A program made the translations under genes and the position numbers. From assembly GCA_016786885.1 (NCBI GenBank), contig JAEUVO010000028.1, positions 1-64,000 of the forward strand: a stretch of DNA of 64,000 nt, given 5' to 3'. This document shows positions 34,136-43,369 of the stretch, one piece after another. Source of the DNA: Chitinophagaceae bacterium. Lineage in GTDB: Bacteria; Bacteroidota; Bacteroidia; Chitinophagales; Chitinophagaceae. The notes beneath the pieces were generated by a model. It saw nothing but the letters and a program-made list of their open reading frames with translations. It made no database searches and was not told the DNA's origin. Within the stretch, counting starts at the first letter, position 1; each line of letters begins with the position of its first letter.

Positions 34136-34732
34136 ATGGCAAAGATCACCGTTGCCTATATGCCTTACAACACGGATGTTGGCTTTCTCCGTATCAAACA
34201 GCAGTATATAGATATTGACCAATGGAGAATTGCCTTCTTCATACATATATATGCCAGTATGTGGGTATTATTTGCGGGGTTCACCCAGTTTTCAAAACGA
34301 TTGCAGAAAAATAACCCGAGCCTGCATCGGACACTGGGCTATGTGTATGTGGTTGATGTGTTGCTGATAACAGGGCCGGCGGGATTATTAATGGGGTTTT
34401 ATGCCAACGGAGGGTTGTTCTCAAGAATTGCTTTTGTATTGCTCGCTATCCTCTGGATATATTTTACCGCAATGGCATTGATCAAAGCAAAGCAGAAAGA
34501 CTTCAAAGCTCACCGTAATTATATGACCAGAAGCTATGCGCTAACCCTATCCGCATTAACTCTAAGGGCATGGAAGTATGCGATCACCAACAGCATCGAG
34601 CTGCCACCCATGGATGTGTACCGGGTAGTGGCATGGCTGGGGTGGGTGGTGAATTGGGGTGTAGCAGAATGGCTGATCCGGCGAAGTGTCAAAAGCAAAA
34701 AATCTCTCATTAATGAAAGAGAGATTCTTTGA
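34136..34732 (+). CDS. DUF2306 family membrane protein
   Basis: About 198 residues with four to five membrane segments. DUF2306 features are IDIDQWRIAFFIHIYASMWVLFAG, HRTLGYVYVVDVLLITGPAGLLM and KDFKAHRNYMTRSYALTLSA. The frame stays open upstream to about 34019 and encodes a hydrophobic stretch (INATLLLTLAFFTWLM) that would make a natural first membrane helix, but no ATG, GTG or TTG is in place. The true start is therefore uncertain. The dnaN terminator is embedded in its last codons. Confidence 0.78.
   Translation: MAKITVAYMPYNTDVGFLRIKQQYIDIDQWRIAFFIHIYASMWVLFAGFTQFSKRLQKNNPSLHRTLGYVYVVDVLLITGPAGLLMGFYANGGLFSRIAFVLLAILWIYFTAMALIKAKQKDFKAHRNYMTRSYALTLSALTLRAWKYAITNSIELPPMDVYRVVAWLGWVVNWGVAEWLIRRSVKSKKSLINEREIL
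34694..34726 (-). terminator. dnaN terminator inside the DUF2306 coding end
   Basis: AATCTCTC (34701-34708) and GAGAGATT (34719-34726) form a perfect 8-bp stem. On the minus strand it is followed by six T (34695-34700). It lies 31 bp beyond the dnaN stop, inside the final codons of the convergent DUF2306 gene. Confidence 0.7.
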
Positions 34733-34756
34733 TGTTTATTTATTCCCCTTTAGGAG

Positions 34757-35872
34757 TTACTGATTCAGCATCAGCGGCATTACCAGCATCAACAGATCTT
34801 CGTTTTCATCTTTGTCTGTTGGCTTGATAAGCCCGGCTTTTGTTGGTGTTGATAATTCTATATTCACTTCATCGCTGTCTGTTGCATTTAGCATTTCGAT
34901 AAGGAACTTGGCGTTAAAAGCGATCATCAGGTCTTCACCATTATACTGGCATTTCATTCTTTCGTTTCCTTCAAAACTGAAATCCACATCCTGCGCTGCC
35001 AGCTGCAGTTCGCTGCCGCTAATGCTTAGTGCTACTTGGTTGGTGCTTTTATTACTGAACACACTTACCCGGCGCAAAGCACTCTGAAAATCATTTTTAT
35101 TTACGGTCAGCCTGTAGGGATTATCAGCGGGTATCACCACTTTATAATCAGGGAACCTTGCATCAATCAGGCGGCAACTCATTTGCGTAGTACCGTGTTT
35201 TACAAACAGGTGGTTGCTGTTGTAGCTTACTGTGATCTCTTCATCGGTAAACGGAATGGCCGCTTTTAATAAACTCAGCGGCTTGCGGGGGGCAATGAAA
35301 GAATCTGATTTAGGACATTTTACATCTGTTCTTTTATAACGAACCAGGCGATGGGCATCAGTGGCTACACATTGCAAACCCTTTTTATCCAGCTCGAAGA
35401 ATACACCCGTCATAGCAGGGCGCAGGTCATCGTTGCTGGTGGCAAATAAGGTTTTCCCGATAGCCGTAACCAACGCAGAAGCGGTCATGGTAAAAGAAGT
35501 AGTATCGTCGGCCGCCGGTTCCTTGGGGAAATTGTCAGGATTCTCTCCCATTACCTTATACTTGCCATTATCGCTGGTGATCTCAATGGCAAAATTTTTA
35601 TCAATATTAAAGGTCAGCGGCTGGTCGGGAATGTTCTTTAATGAATCCATCAATATCTTGGCCGGGATACATACTTTGCCGCTGTCTTTGGCCTCAATAT
35701 CCAGCTGTACTCTCATTACTGTTTCCAGGTCGGTTGCCACCACAGTCAGCTTATTTTTTTCTACTTCAAACAAAAAATCCTCAAGTATCGGTAAAACGGT
35801 ATTGGCATTGATCACACCGGAAATATGCTGCAGTTGTTTCAGCAGGGAAGAAGAGGATGCTATAAACTTCAT
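34757..35872 (-). CDS. dnaN: DNA polymerase III beta (sliding clamp) subunit
   Basis: The 371-residue beta clamp that tethers DNA polymerase III to DNA. Three clamp repeats are visible, with MKFIASSSSLLKQLQHISGV at the N-terminus, VVATDLETVMRVQL, GVFFELDKKGLQCVATDAHR and the C-terminal LLMLVMPLML end. It is not next to dnaA here, as is common in Bacteroidota. It is divergent from the unknown protein at 36045. Confidence 0.96.
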   Translation of the reverse strand: MKFIASSSSLLKQLQHISGVINANTVLPILEDFLFEVEKNKLTVVATDLETVMRVQLDIEAKDSGKVCIPAKILMDSLKNIPDQPLTFNIDKNFAIEITSDNGKYKVMGENPDNFPKEPAADDTTSFTMTASALVTAIGKTLFATSNDDLRPAMTGVFFELDKKGLQCVATDAHRLVRYKRTDVKCPKSDSFIAPRKPLSLLKAAIPFTDEEITVSYNSNHLFVKHGTTQMSCRLIDARFPDYKVVIPADNPYRLTVNKNDFQSALRRVSVFSNKSTNQVALSISGSELQLAAQDVDFSFEGNERMKCQYNGEDLMIAFNAKFLIEMLNATDSDEVNIELSTPTKAGLIKPTDKDENEDLLMLVMPLMLNQ

Positions 35873-36044
35873 GACCTGTAATTGAATGATTTAAATGAAT
35901 GGGGCGAAACTACTGATTTTTGTTTTACTGTCAGCACTTTAAAGATGTTGTGGAATACTTCCGGGAAAGGCTACTTTTTTCAATTAGAGGGAAATGGGTA
36001 AGCCGCATCTTCTTTGTATATTGCCTTATTGCAAAAACCATCAG

Positions 36045-37367
36045 ATGCTCGATAAATTGTTCAATTGGGGAAAGAAAAAAAGCGAGACCACCGAGGGGCC
36101 TGTTATCTTCTTTGGCCGTTACTCGGATAATAATAAGCCCCTGGCCAAAGTGAACCGCTGGACAGATGCCGATAACCTGTACAAGGAGAAAAAATTCCCG
36201 GAAAGCATTGATGCATTTTTTGACTACCTGCGGGATGATTCAGTACAAAATGTGGTGTATGAAAGAAACGGGGCTGAGGGACGGTTTGAGTTTTACCAGG
36301 GGTCTAAGATCGTCAGGGGAACATTCGACCAGTCCGCCATAAAAGCGGAAGTAACGCTGGCACGGATGCCACAACCTTCTGTGCCCGTAATGCGGAGATT
36401 ACTGGAAATGAATTTCAATTTATATTATAGTCGTTTCGCCATGGATAATGACAGGCTGTGTATGCGGTTTGACAGCGATACGGTAGCGGCCAGCCCCAGC
36501 AAGCTTTATTACGGGTTGAAGGAACTGGCAACAAAAGGAGATAAACAGGATGATCTGCTGGTTCAGGATTTTGCTACACTGCAAACTACCGACAACGAAC
36601 ATATCACCACGATTCCTGATGCAGAAAAAGAAGTAAAATATGCCTATCTGCAAAAATGGATCAGTGAAACACTGGAAACAATTGCTCCGCTGGATGCCGA
36701 TAAATTTTCAGGAGCGATTGCTTATTTGCTGCTGGGGTTGATATACCGGATCGATTATATGATTGCACCAGAAGGCAAGTTGCTGAATGAACTGGAGAAG
36801 ATCACCGGCATATACTTTAAAAAAGATGAAAGACCAGTGACCGAAAAGAACAGGGACATGGTGGAGGAATTCAAAAAATTATTGGCCATGCCCAGGGAAC
36901 AGGTGTTTGGCTACCTGTTTCGTTCCAGGTATACATTTGCCATTGTGGCGCCGCAGGTGTACAAAACAGTATCCGAAGCGATCCATGCGGCCAATCAAAA
37001 CATGGTTTGGTACAGGGATAATAATTATCCGGCGATAGCCAACCAGATAACAGAGTATGGCATTTCTTATTGCCAGTATTCATACAGTTTACCCAGGGTT
37101 ATAACTGAATTATTTCATTTATACATGATGGTCAATTACCCCGAGTTTTTTGTTTCGCTAGGCTATAAAACTGCTTACTACGATCCGTTGAGAAAACAAT
37201 TTGTACAGCAGGGAATCATTGATAAGATAAAGGAGATACAAAACCGGTGGAAGGATAAATATCCGAACATGGATTTCAAAACACAGAACCTGCGGTTTGA
37301 CAGCCTGGTCAACTTCAACCTCACTTTTACGAACGAGATGGAGTTTTTAAATATGGAGCCCAAATAA
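36045..37367 (+). CDS. Conserved protein of unknown function with YbjN-like part
   Basis: About 440 residues, cytosolic, no signal peptide or membrane segment. ATG at 36045 (MLDKLFNWGKKK) is chosen; the longer reading begins with a short implausible leader. An internal region (IKAEVTLARMPQPSVPVMRR..NFNLYYSRFAMDNDRLCMRF..YGLKELA) has the length and pattern of a YbjN/T3SS-chaperone-like fold. The helical remainder is not recognised. It ends 3 bp before the trypsin-like protease gene, so the two are one operon and probably work together. Confidence 0.72.
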   Translation: MLDKLFNWGKKKSETTEGPVIFFGRYSDNNKPLAKVNRWTDADNLYKEKKFPESIDAFFDYLRDDSVQNVVYERNGAEGRFEFYQGSKIVRGTFDQSAIKAEVTLARMPQPSVPVMRRLLEMNFNLYYSRFAMDNDRLCMRFDSDTVAASPSKLYYGLKELATKGDKQDDLLVQDFATLQTTDNEHITTIPDAEKEVKYAYLQKWISETLETIAPLDADKFSGAIAYLLLGLIYRIDYMIAPEGKLLNELEKITGIYFKKDERPVTEKNRDMVEEFKKLLAMPREQVFGYLFRSRYTFAIVAPQVYKTVSEAIHAANQNMVWYRDNNYPAIANQITEYGISYCQYSYSLPRVITELFHLYMMVNYPEFFVSLGYKTAYYDPLRKQFVQQGIIDKIKEIQNRWKDKYPNMDFKTQNLRFDSLVNFNLTFTNEMEFLNMEPK

Positions 37368-37370
37368 TCA

Positions 37371-38477
37371 ATGACAATGGATCCGCAACTAATCATAGAA
37401 AAATACCAGAACGCTATTATACAAATTGCCACGGCAACTGGTACCGGCACCGGGTTTTATATAAAAGAATTCGACCTGATAGTCACCAACGACCATGTAG
37501 TATCAGATAATGCCGAAGTTACTATTGCAGGCAAAACCTTTGATAAAGCATTGTCAAGAGTTTGGTACACTGACCGCAAGCATGACCTGGCTTTTTTAGA
37601 AGCGCCGAAAAATATAGAGTTGCCTGAAGTTCGGTTGGGCCAGTATGAGCAAATGAAAGATGGTGATTCCGTGGTGGCCATCGGGCATCCGTATGGATTA
37701 AACTATACGGCCACACAAGGAGTTATCTCCAAAGTAGACCGGATAAGGGATGGATTAAAGTTCATTCAAATTGACGCAGCGATCAACCCGGGCAACAGCG
37801 GCGGCCCATTGGTAAATATGAATGGTGAGATAATCGGCGTCAACTCTTTTATTATCCGGGGCGGAGATAACCTGGGCTTTGCATTGCCGGTATTGTACCT
37901 GCGGGAAGCCCTACAAATGTACCAGCCAAACAAAGGACAAGCCTCGGCCCGTTGTTTCAGTTGTGGTTTTTTAGTTACCGGCGCAAATATTGATTCTAAA
38001 AAATATTGCCCTAATTGCGGCACGGAAGTAAAATTGCCCGAAATACCAGAGAAGGAAGCAGAACCCGTAGGAGCTGCAAAAACCATTGAAGACATTCTAA
38101 AAGAATTGGGGAAAGATGTACGGTTGGCGAGAGAAGGAGTGAATAGCTGGAGTGTGAAAGAAGGATCTGCCAAAATAAAGATCACTTACAATGCAGAGAA
38201 TTTTTTTATAGCGGGCGACGCATATCTCTGCCAGATGCCGGCGGATGCGGCAAAGATCAAACCGTTGTATCAATACTTGCTGCAGGAAAATTACCGAACC
38301 AATGGTTTGGTCCTTAGTTGTGTCAAGCAAAATATTGTTCTCAGCCGCATCATCTACGATCTTGATATGACCAAAGAAAGCGGAGCGGCTGCTTTTCGCA
38401 CCCTCTTTCAGCAGGCAGACCACTATGACGATTATTTGAAACATGAATTTGGTTGCCTGGAAAGACTGGAAGAATAA
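37371..38477 (+). CDS. Cytoplasmic trypsin-like serine protease with zinc ribbon and YbjN-like domain
   Basis: Residues 1-185 are an S1C (HtrA-like) protease domain. The triad is His in VTNDHVVSD, Asp in DRKHDLAFLE and Ser in INPGNSGGPLVN. No signal peptide is present, so it is cytosolic, unlike typical HtrA. A CFSCGF..CPNCG zinc ribbon follows at about 198-225. The C-terminal 120 residues (NSWSVKEGSAKIKITYNAEN..QNIVLSRIIYDLDM..GAAAFRTLFQ) look YbjN-like; PDZ domains are absent. It starts 3 bp after the unknown partner gene. Function unknown. Confidence 0.85.
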   Translation: MTMDPQLIIEKYQNAIIQIATATGTGTGFYIKEFDLIVTNDHVVSDNAEVTIAGKTFDKALSRVWYTDRKHDLAFLEAPKNIELPEVRLGQYEQMKDGDSVVAIGHPYGLNYTATQGVISKVDRIRDGLKFIQIDAAINPGNSGGPLVNMNGEIIGVNSFIIRGGDNLGFALPVLYLREALQMYQPNKGQASARCFSCGFLVTGANIDSKKYCPNCGTEVKLPEIPEKEAEPVGAAKTIEDILKELGKDVRLAREGVNSWSVKEGSAKIKITYNAENFFIAGDAYLCQMPADAAKIKPLYQYLLQENYRTNGLVLSCVKQNIVLSRIIYDLDMTKESGAAAFRTLFQQADHYDDYLKHEFGCLERLEE

Positions 38478-38510
38478 GCCGTTGATTTGAAATGATCATG
38501 CAGAAATTTC

Positions 38511-38972
38511 ATGTATAAAAAACAACTGACCAAAGAGCAGGCCCTTCAGAAATTAAAACATTACTGTGCATACCAGGAGCGCTGCCATAGTGAAGTAAAG
38601 GAAAAACTGTATAACCTTGGTGTGTGGAAAAAAGATCATGACCAGATCATAGCCTCGCTGATAGAAGAAAATTACCTGAACGAGGAACGCTTCGCCGTTG
38701 CATTCGCCGGGGGGAAATTCCGGGTAAAGCAATGGGGCCGGGTGAAAATAAAATATGAACTGAAGCAAAAGCAGGTGAGTGAGTACAGTATCAAAAAAGC
38801 AATGAAGCAGATAGACGAAGAAGAGTATGAAAGGGTGCTGAAAAAACTGGCAGACGAGAAATATTCCTCTTTAAAAAATGAACAATACCTGGTGAGGAAA
38901 AAAAAGACAATGGATTACCTGGCCGGGAAAGGATTTGAAATGGATTTGGTGAGACAAGCAGTGGAGAAATGA
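38511..38972 (+). CDS. recX: RecX family regulator of RecA
   Basis: A 153-residue all-helical RecX protein made of three-helix repeats, which modulates RecA filaments. Typical segments: LTKEQALQKLKHYCAYQERCHSEVKEKLY, LIEENYLNEERFAVAFAGGKF and WGRVKIKYELKQKQVSEYSIKKAM. It lies 33 bp after the protease gene, with recA not in the window; cotranscription is possible. Confidence 0.9.
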   Translation: MYKKQLTKEQALQKLKHYCAYQERCHSEVKEKLYNLGVWKKDHDQIIASLIEENYLNEERFAVAFAGGKFRVKQWGRVKIKYELKQKQVSEYSIKKAMKQIDEEEYERVLKKLADEKYSSLKNEQYLVRKKKTMDYLAGKGFEMDLVRQAVEK

Positions 38973-38976
38973 TAAC

Positions 38977-39561
38977 CTACTGTAAGTGCAGTGCCCACTT
39001 TTTTCCAATTACATATTTTTTTTGCATCTTGAGTAATAACAATGATGGCCCGGAAACACCCAACAGTATCGCTTCAAACTGCAACCAGTTACGAACACCG
39101 GCACTTCCCTGGTCGATAGCCGCTACGGGTAATAATGGTATTGCCAGTATTGCGCCGGCAATAAACCATGCAGGCATAACAGCCCAGCCTCTTTTTTTTA
39201 TCAAAGGTCTTTTCACAAAAAGTATATCACTGGTATTGAAAACGGCCGTATCTCTTACCCAGATTTTCCGTGTTTTAGACAGGGTGCCATCGGGATGTTT
39301 GCGGGAGGGACCAACATGCCAGGTATAAACACTATCCCTTTCTGTTTTCCGGATGCGGCTGAGTACAAGCGTACTGTCAGTAGTAGCTATAATATCCGTC
39401 CATTGTCCCTTACTTGTATAAAAAACAGAACCGGTTCCCTTTTTTAATACAACCTGTTTTTGCTTTTTGTTGTTCCGCTGCAAAACTACTTGCTGTGTAT
39501 AAGCGGTAAACCCAATCGAACACATCAGCAGCAACAATATTATTCTTGAAATAAGTTTCAT
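38977..39561 (-). CDS. Exported/membrane protein of unknown function
   Basis: About 194 residues with a signal peptide (MKLISRIILLLLMCSIGFTAYTQ). A beta-rich middle (GSVFYTSKGQWTDIIATTDSTL) is followed by one or two membrane segments (WAVMPAWFIAGAILAIPLLPVA and LQFEAILLGVSGPSLLLL). ATG at 39561 is taken because it starts the signal peptide. The gene begins 7 bp after the histidine kinase stop, so it belongs to the two-component operon. No family assigned. Confidence 0.68.
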   Translation of the reverse strand: MKLISRIILLLLMCSIGFTAYTQQVVLQRNNKKQKQVVLKKGTGSVFYTSKGQWTDIIATTDSTLVLSRIRKTERDSVYTWHVGPSRKHPDGTLSKTRKIWVRDTAVFNTSDILFVKRPLIKKRGWAVMPAWFIAGAILAIPLLPVAAIDQGSAGVRNWLQFEAILLGVSGPSLLLLKMQKKYVIGKKWALHLQ

Positions 39562-39568
39562 CAATTCA

Positions 39569-42500
39569 TTACTTCTGTTGTAAAATGATCGACACCGTTG
39601 TGCCTTCTCCTTTTTTACTTTCAATATGCAGGGTTGCTCCCATTGTTTTCAACAGGTCTTTAATAATAAGATAGCCCAGCCCATGCCCTTTTTTATTATC
39701 TACATTGGCAGAAGTGATCACCACATCATCTGCCATCAATCGTTGTATTTGTTCCGGCGTCATGCCGGCACCTTCGTCTCTAACAGCAACAGCAATATGA
39801 TCGTTTTCCCTGACAGCAGAAACTATAATGCTCCCCTTTTCAGTAAAATGAATAGCATTGGTGAGAAGATTATAGATAAGAATTTTTAGGGGTTCATAGT
39901 ATTGATGTATTGCCATGCCAGCAGCTACCCTGTTTTCAATAACCAGGTTTTTTTGTTTTGCCAGCGATTGGAGTAACCCAAGGACCTGCCCCACCATTTC
40001 ATTCAGGTTAAATGTTTCTTTGGCCATCCGCCTGTTTTCATTTTGGTATTTTATCCAGTTAAGGATATTGGTAGAAAGCAGCTGCAATTCCTGTGAGGTA
40101 GTGGTCATTTCCTGTATAGTTTCCTGCTGTAACTCTTCGGGCATCAGCTTTCTTTTCTCCAGTAAATTCTTTCCGGCCACAGTAAGAAATTTTAACGGAG
40201 TAACAATATCGTGACTGATGATGGAGATAAGCCTTGTTTTAATAGTGTTATTCTTTTCCAGTATCTCGTTTTGTTGTTGCAGCTCCCTTGTTTTTTCTGC
40301 TACCTGTTTTTCTAATTTCCTTTGCCGTATTTCATATTGCCGTGTTCTGTACCGGAAATACAGGGACAGCAATCCCAGCACAGCTAATGAGCTGAGCACA
40401 AAAAACCACCATTGCTGATGCCATGGTGTTTTTATGGTAAACGTAATTTCTTTATAGGAATAATTATTGACACCAAACCCGTTGAGTTTCCGGATCTGTA
40501 ACTTATAAGTACCGGGAAGCAGGTTGTTCAAACTGATGATAGCACCACTCTGTATATCAACGGGTGTCCAGTTGGTGTTTTTATTAAGCCGGTACTCCAG
40601 GTAGATGTTTTCTTTATTGCACCAGGAAGAAAAACCCAGCCGGAGCATAATATCTCTTGCAGCAGAAGGTAAAGATTTTATGGCAAGGGAATCAGGATTG
40701 ATCCGCCTGTTTCCTGCGAAGAACTCATCAAGATATATATTTCCTTCCGGTAACAAGGGAATTGCAGTGGAGGGGTTTACCCAAAGCAGGCCATCCATGG
40801 TGGGAAAAGAAAGGACACCATTTTTCATTTGTAATGCACAGGGAGAACATCCGCCATTCATTTCGGCAATGTCCATACCATCATTTTTACCATAATAATG
40901 ATAATATACCTGTGTTCGGTCATTTTCATATGCATCGATAAGGTCCGACAGTTGTGCTTTGAAAAGCCCCCGGTTAGTGCTCATCCAGCAGAAACCCAGT
41001 TCGTCGGGAATAAAACAGTGTGTATATAACAGAAAGTTGCTTTTATCAAGCGGCATGGATTTTAGCTTACCATTTTTCCACACATAATATCCTTTTCCAT
41101 AGCTGCCGATGAAAATATAATCTTTGTATTTCCAAAGGCTCCGGAAACAATAACCCCGTTCTTTAATAAGCGTATCAACTGTCAAATTCTTTATATCATA
41201 CAGCATCACTCCATCACAAGAGACCACTCCTAATGTATTTGGTCCAAAAGGAAGCATGGTATAGGGAGCGGCATAGCTGTTTGTAGGAGATGTTGGCCGG
41301 AACAACCAATGTATACTGTCCCCTTCAAGAAATCCCAAACCGAGGTATGATGCGAAGTAGAATTTATTAGCCAGCGAGGTCATGCCAAAATTAGCATGAA
41401 CAGATATTTTGTTGAAAGGAGTCGTTACTCCGGAATTATAATTGTAAGAATGTAAAATATTCTTGCCGGCACTGTTCGACCATTGTACATACCACATAAG
41501 TGAATCGCCGAATGTATAAACAGAATAATCGAATTTGCCGGTTATGGGCAGTTTTGCCGGTCTTTTACCGGTACCACCAATAATATGCGCCTCGTTCGTC
41601 AGAACAGCTCCATCCGAAAGTTCCACCTGGGAATAGTAAGCATTCCTTTCACCAATATCTGTAAGTGATTTCTTTACCGGGGTAACCCTGTTCCTGTTTA
41701 TGGTGATAATGCCTTTTGAGTCGGTACCAATAAACAGGATCTTATTTTTTTCACTGTACTGGGCGAAACGAATAAACGAGTAAGAAGGAATTTCACTGCA
41801 GATCAATCTTGCTTCAATCACCCCGTTCTCATAATACAACAACCATGCATTGTTATCAGAAAACAGAATAGGATTAGCGATACCGTTGTCCCAGTGCAAC
41901 AAAAAGTTGGAAGAATGAAGTGAAACCGGTTCACCTGAGCGGGACACAATTTTTACCGGCTCAAATGTCTGTAAATTGTTTTTTGCCAGTAATAACTGGC
42001 GGTCCTCATTCAGGAAGAACAGTTGCCCGTTAAGCATAAATGAGTTTACGGGCCTGAAAGGAAGTGTCAACAAAACGGGGTCGGTATTTTTGTCCGACAG
42101 CAAATAAATAATTTTATTGCCGAGGCTTATCATAATCGTACTGTCTGACAAACGAAGCATGCCGGCCCATGGCATTTCCCCGGTTTTTTTTTGAAAAGCA
42201 TATATTTTTTTTCGCAGAACAGTATCTGAAACAAAAAAGAAAAATCTCTTTTTAAATCCATTCACAGAGTCGAGCTCAGGCAGGCGGAGTGATACCAGTG
42301 AGCCGGAATTAACACGCAGAAAACTGTTTCCAACATCTGATGTGTAAATAATACCCCGGTCATTTTTTACCATGTATGCCATGCGTTCATGTGTCAGGCC
42401 AGGTGTATTTTCCTTGGTGAAATTGGTAAAATCAAGACCATTGAAACGGGAGATACCAGCCTCGGTAGCGATCCACAAAAAACCGGTTTGCTCATCCCAT

Positions 42501-42637
42501 TGCATGCCCTTAATACCATTTGAGGGCATGCCGTTATCGGTGGTAAAATGCCGGACATGATAACCTCCGGTATTCTGTGCCGGGGAATTGAAAGTGAAAA
42601 CAAGGAGATAAAGAAGAAAAATCAGCAGCCTTTTCAT
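39569..42637 (-). CDS. Histidine kinase with periplasmic two-component propeller sensor
   Basis: A 1022-residue sensor kinase. A signal-like N-terminus precedes a long periplasmic beta-propeller (reg_prop-like repeats such as NGMPSNGIKGMQWDEQTGFLW..STNRGLF), then a Y_Y_Y domain (about 665-725) and one membrane segment (WWFFVLSSLAVLGLLSLYF, about 735-755). A coiled coil, a HisKA domain with SIISHDIVTPLKFL, and an ATPase with LIYNLLTNAIHFTEKG, RDEGAGMTP and KGHGLGYLIIKDLL complete it. There is no fused receiver. The partner response regulator lies upstream, 34 bp away. The ligand is unknown. Confidence 0.9.
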   Translation of the reverse strand: MKRLLIFLLYLLVFTFNSPAQNTGGYHVRHFTTDNGMPSNGIKGMQWDEQTGFLWIATEAGISRFNGLDFTNFTKENTPGLTHERMAYMVKNDRGIIYTSDVGNSFLRVNSGSLVSLRLPELDSVNGFKKRFFFFVSDTVLRKKIYAFQKKTGEMPWAGMLRLSDSTIMISLGNKIIYLLSDKNTDPVLLTLPFRPVNSFMLNGQLFFLNEDRQLLLAKNNLQTFEPVKIVSRSGEPVSLHSSNFLLHWDNGIANPILFSDNNAWLLYYENGVIEARLICSEIPSYSFIRFAQYSEKNKILFIGTDSKGIITINRNRVTPVKKSLTDIGERNAYYSQVELSDGAVLTNEAHIIGGTGKRPAKLPITGKFDYSVYTFGDSLMWYVQWSNSAGKNILHSYNYNSGVTTPFNKISVHANFGMTSLANKFYFASYLGLGFLEGDSIHWLFRPTSPTNSYAAPYTMLPFGPNTLGVVSCDGVMLYDIKNLTVDTLIKERGYCFRSLWKYKDYIFIGSYGKGYYVWKNGKLKSMPLDKSNFLLYTHCFIPDELGFCWMSTNRGLFKAQLSDLIDAYENDRTQVYYHYYGKNDGMDIAEMNGGCSPCALQMKNGVLSFPTMDGLLWVNPSTAIPLLPEGNIYLDEFFAGNRRINPDSLAIKSLPSAARDIMLRLGFSSWCNKENIYLEYRLNKNTNWTPVDIQSGAIISLNNLLPGTYKLQIRKLNGFGVNNYSYKEITFTIKTPWHQQWWFFVLSSLAVLGLLSLYFRYRTRQYEIRQRKLEKQVAEKTRELQQQNEILEKNNTIKTRLISIISHDIVTPLKFLTVAGKNLLEKRKLMPEELQQETIQEMTTTSQELQLLSTNILNWIKYQNENRRMAKETFNLNEMVGQVLGLLQSLAKQKNLVIENRVAAGMAIHQYYEPLKILIYNLLTNAIHFTEKGSIIVSAVRENDHIAVAVRDEGAGMTPEQIQRLMADDVVITSANVDNKKGHGLGYLIIKDLLKTMGATLHIESKKGEGTTVSIILQQK

Positions 42638-42671
42638 ATTAAGTTTGCTGCAACAAGTTACAGTTTCCCGC

Positions 42672-43331
42672 CTAATAATTTACATTGTACAGAGTGGCCA
42701 ACTCTATCAACTCCTTTATATTGCCGGCATTTGTCTTTTCATAAATGCGGGTTTTGATGGTGGAAACAGTGTTCATCTTCAGGTTAAGTGTTTCCGATAT
42801 TTCCTTGGTGCCGATTCCCTTCAATACATAATGTAATATTTCAAGTTCTCTTGGAGCCAGCGTTTTAAACGGGTTATCATGATGATGGATATCATTTCTT
42901 CGCAGCGGCGCCTCATTCAGCAAAAACTTTTGGAGTACCAGCATCATTTCCTCATCACCCGCAGACTTTGATAGATAGAAATTGATACCGTATTGCTTCA
43001 GGGCTTCACCATATATCTCGGCCGGCTGCATAGAAAAAACAAGAATATTCAGATCAGGGTAAACCCTTCTTATGTTGGGGATCACCTCGAGAGTGCTGCC
43101 ATCTGAAAGAATGATGTCCAGGATAAGGTGGCTATATTTTTTCTTTACTAATTCCTTCATCAGGTCGTTGCAGGTACCCACTTCTTCGATATCCGTATAC
43201 CCCAGCGAAAGCTGGATATTAAGTTTCAGACCTTTACGAATCATGCTATGGTCGTCTGCTATTAAAATTTTTGGCGGCATTTTTTTCAGGGTTTCGGTCT
43301 GAATGCTGGTGTTTGATATACTAATTTCCAT
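42672..43331 (-). CDS. NarL/LuxR-family response regulator
   Basis: A 219-residue response regulator. The receiver has IADDHSMIRKGL (acidic pair), the phospho-Asp in SHLILDIILSDGS and the FSMQ/YLSKSA switch residues. A LuxR-type helix-turn-helix follows (LAPRELEILHYVLKGIGTKE..NLKMNTVSTIKTRIYEK). ATG at 43331 is used; an internal ATG at 43280 is also possible. It pairs with the kinase downstream, and the adhesin genes upstream on the same strand are possible targets. Confidence 0.9.
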   Translation of the reverse strand: MEISISNTSIQTETLKKMPPKILIADDHSMIRKGLKLNIQLSLGYTDIEEVGTCNDLMKELVKKKYSHLILDIILSDGSTLEVIPNIRRVYPDLNILVFSMQPAEIYGEALKQYGINFYLSKSAGDEEMMLVLQKFLLNEAPLRRNDIHHHDNPFKTLAPRELEILHYVLKGIGTKEISETLNLKMNTVSTIKTRIYEKTNAGNIKELIELATLYNVNY

Positions 43332-43369
43332 ATTTTCTTACTGCTTTTTGTAGAATTTATTCTATTGGC

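Noticed and set aside
39494..39502. An exact DnaA box (TGTGTATAA) within the gene at 38977-39561
   Set aside because: A single box inside a coding gene is expected by chance; no cluster or AT-rich stretch surrounds it.
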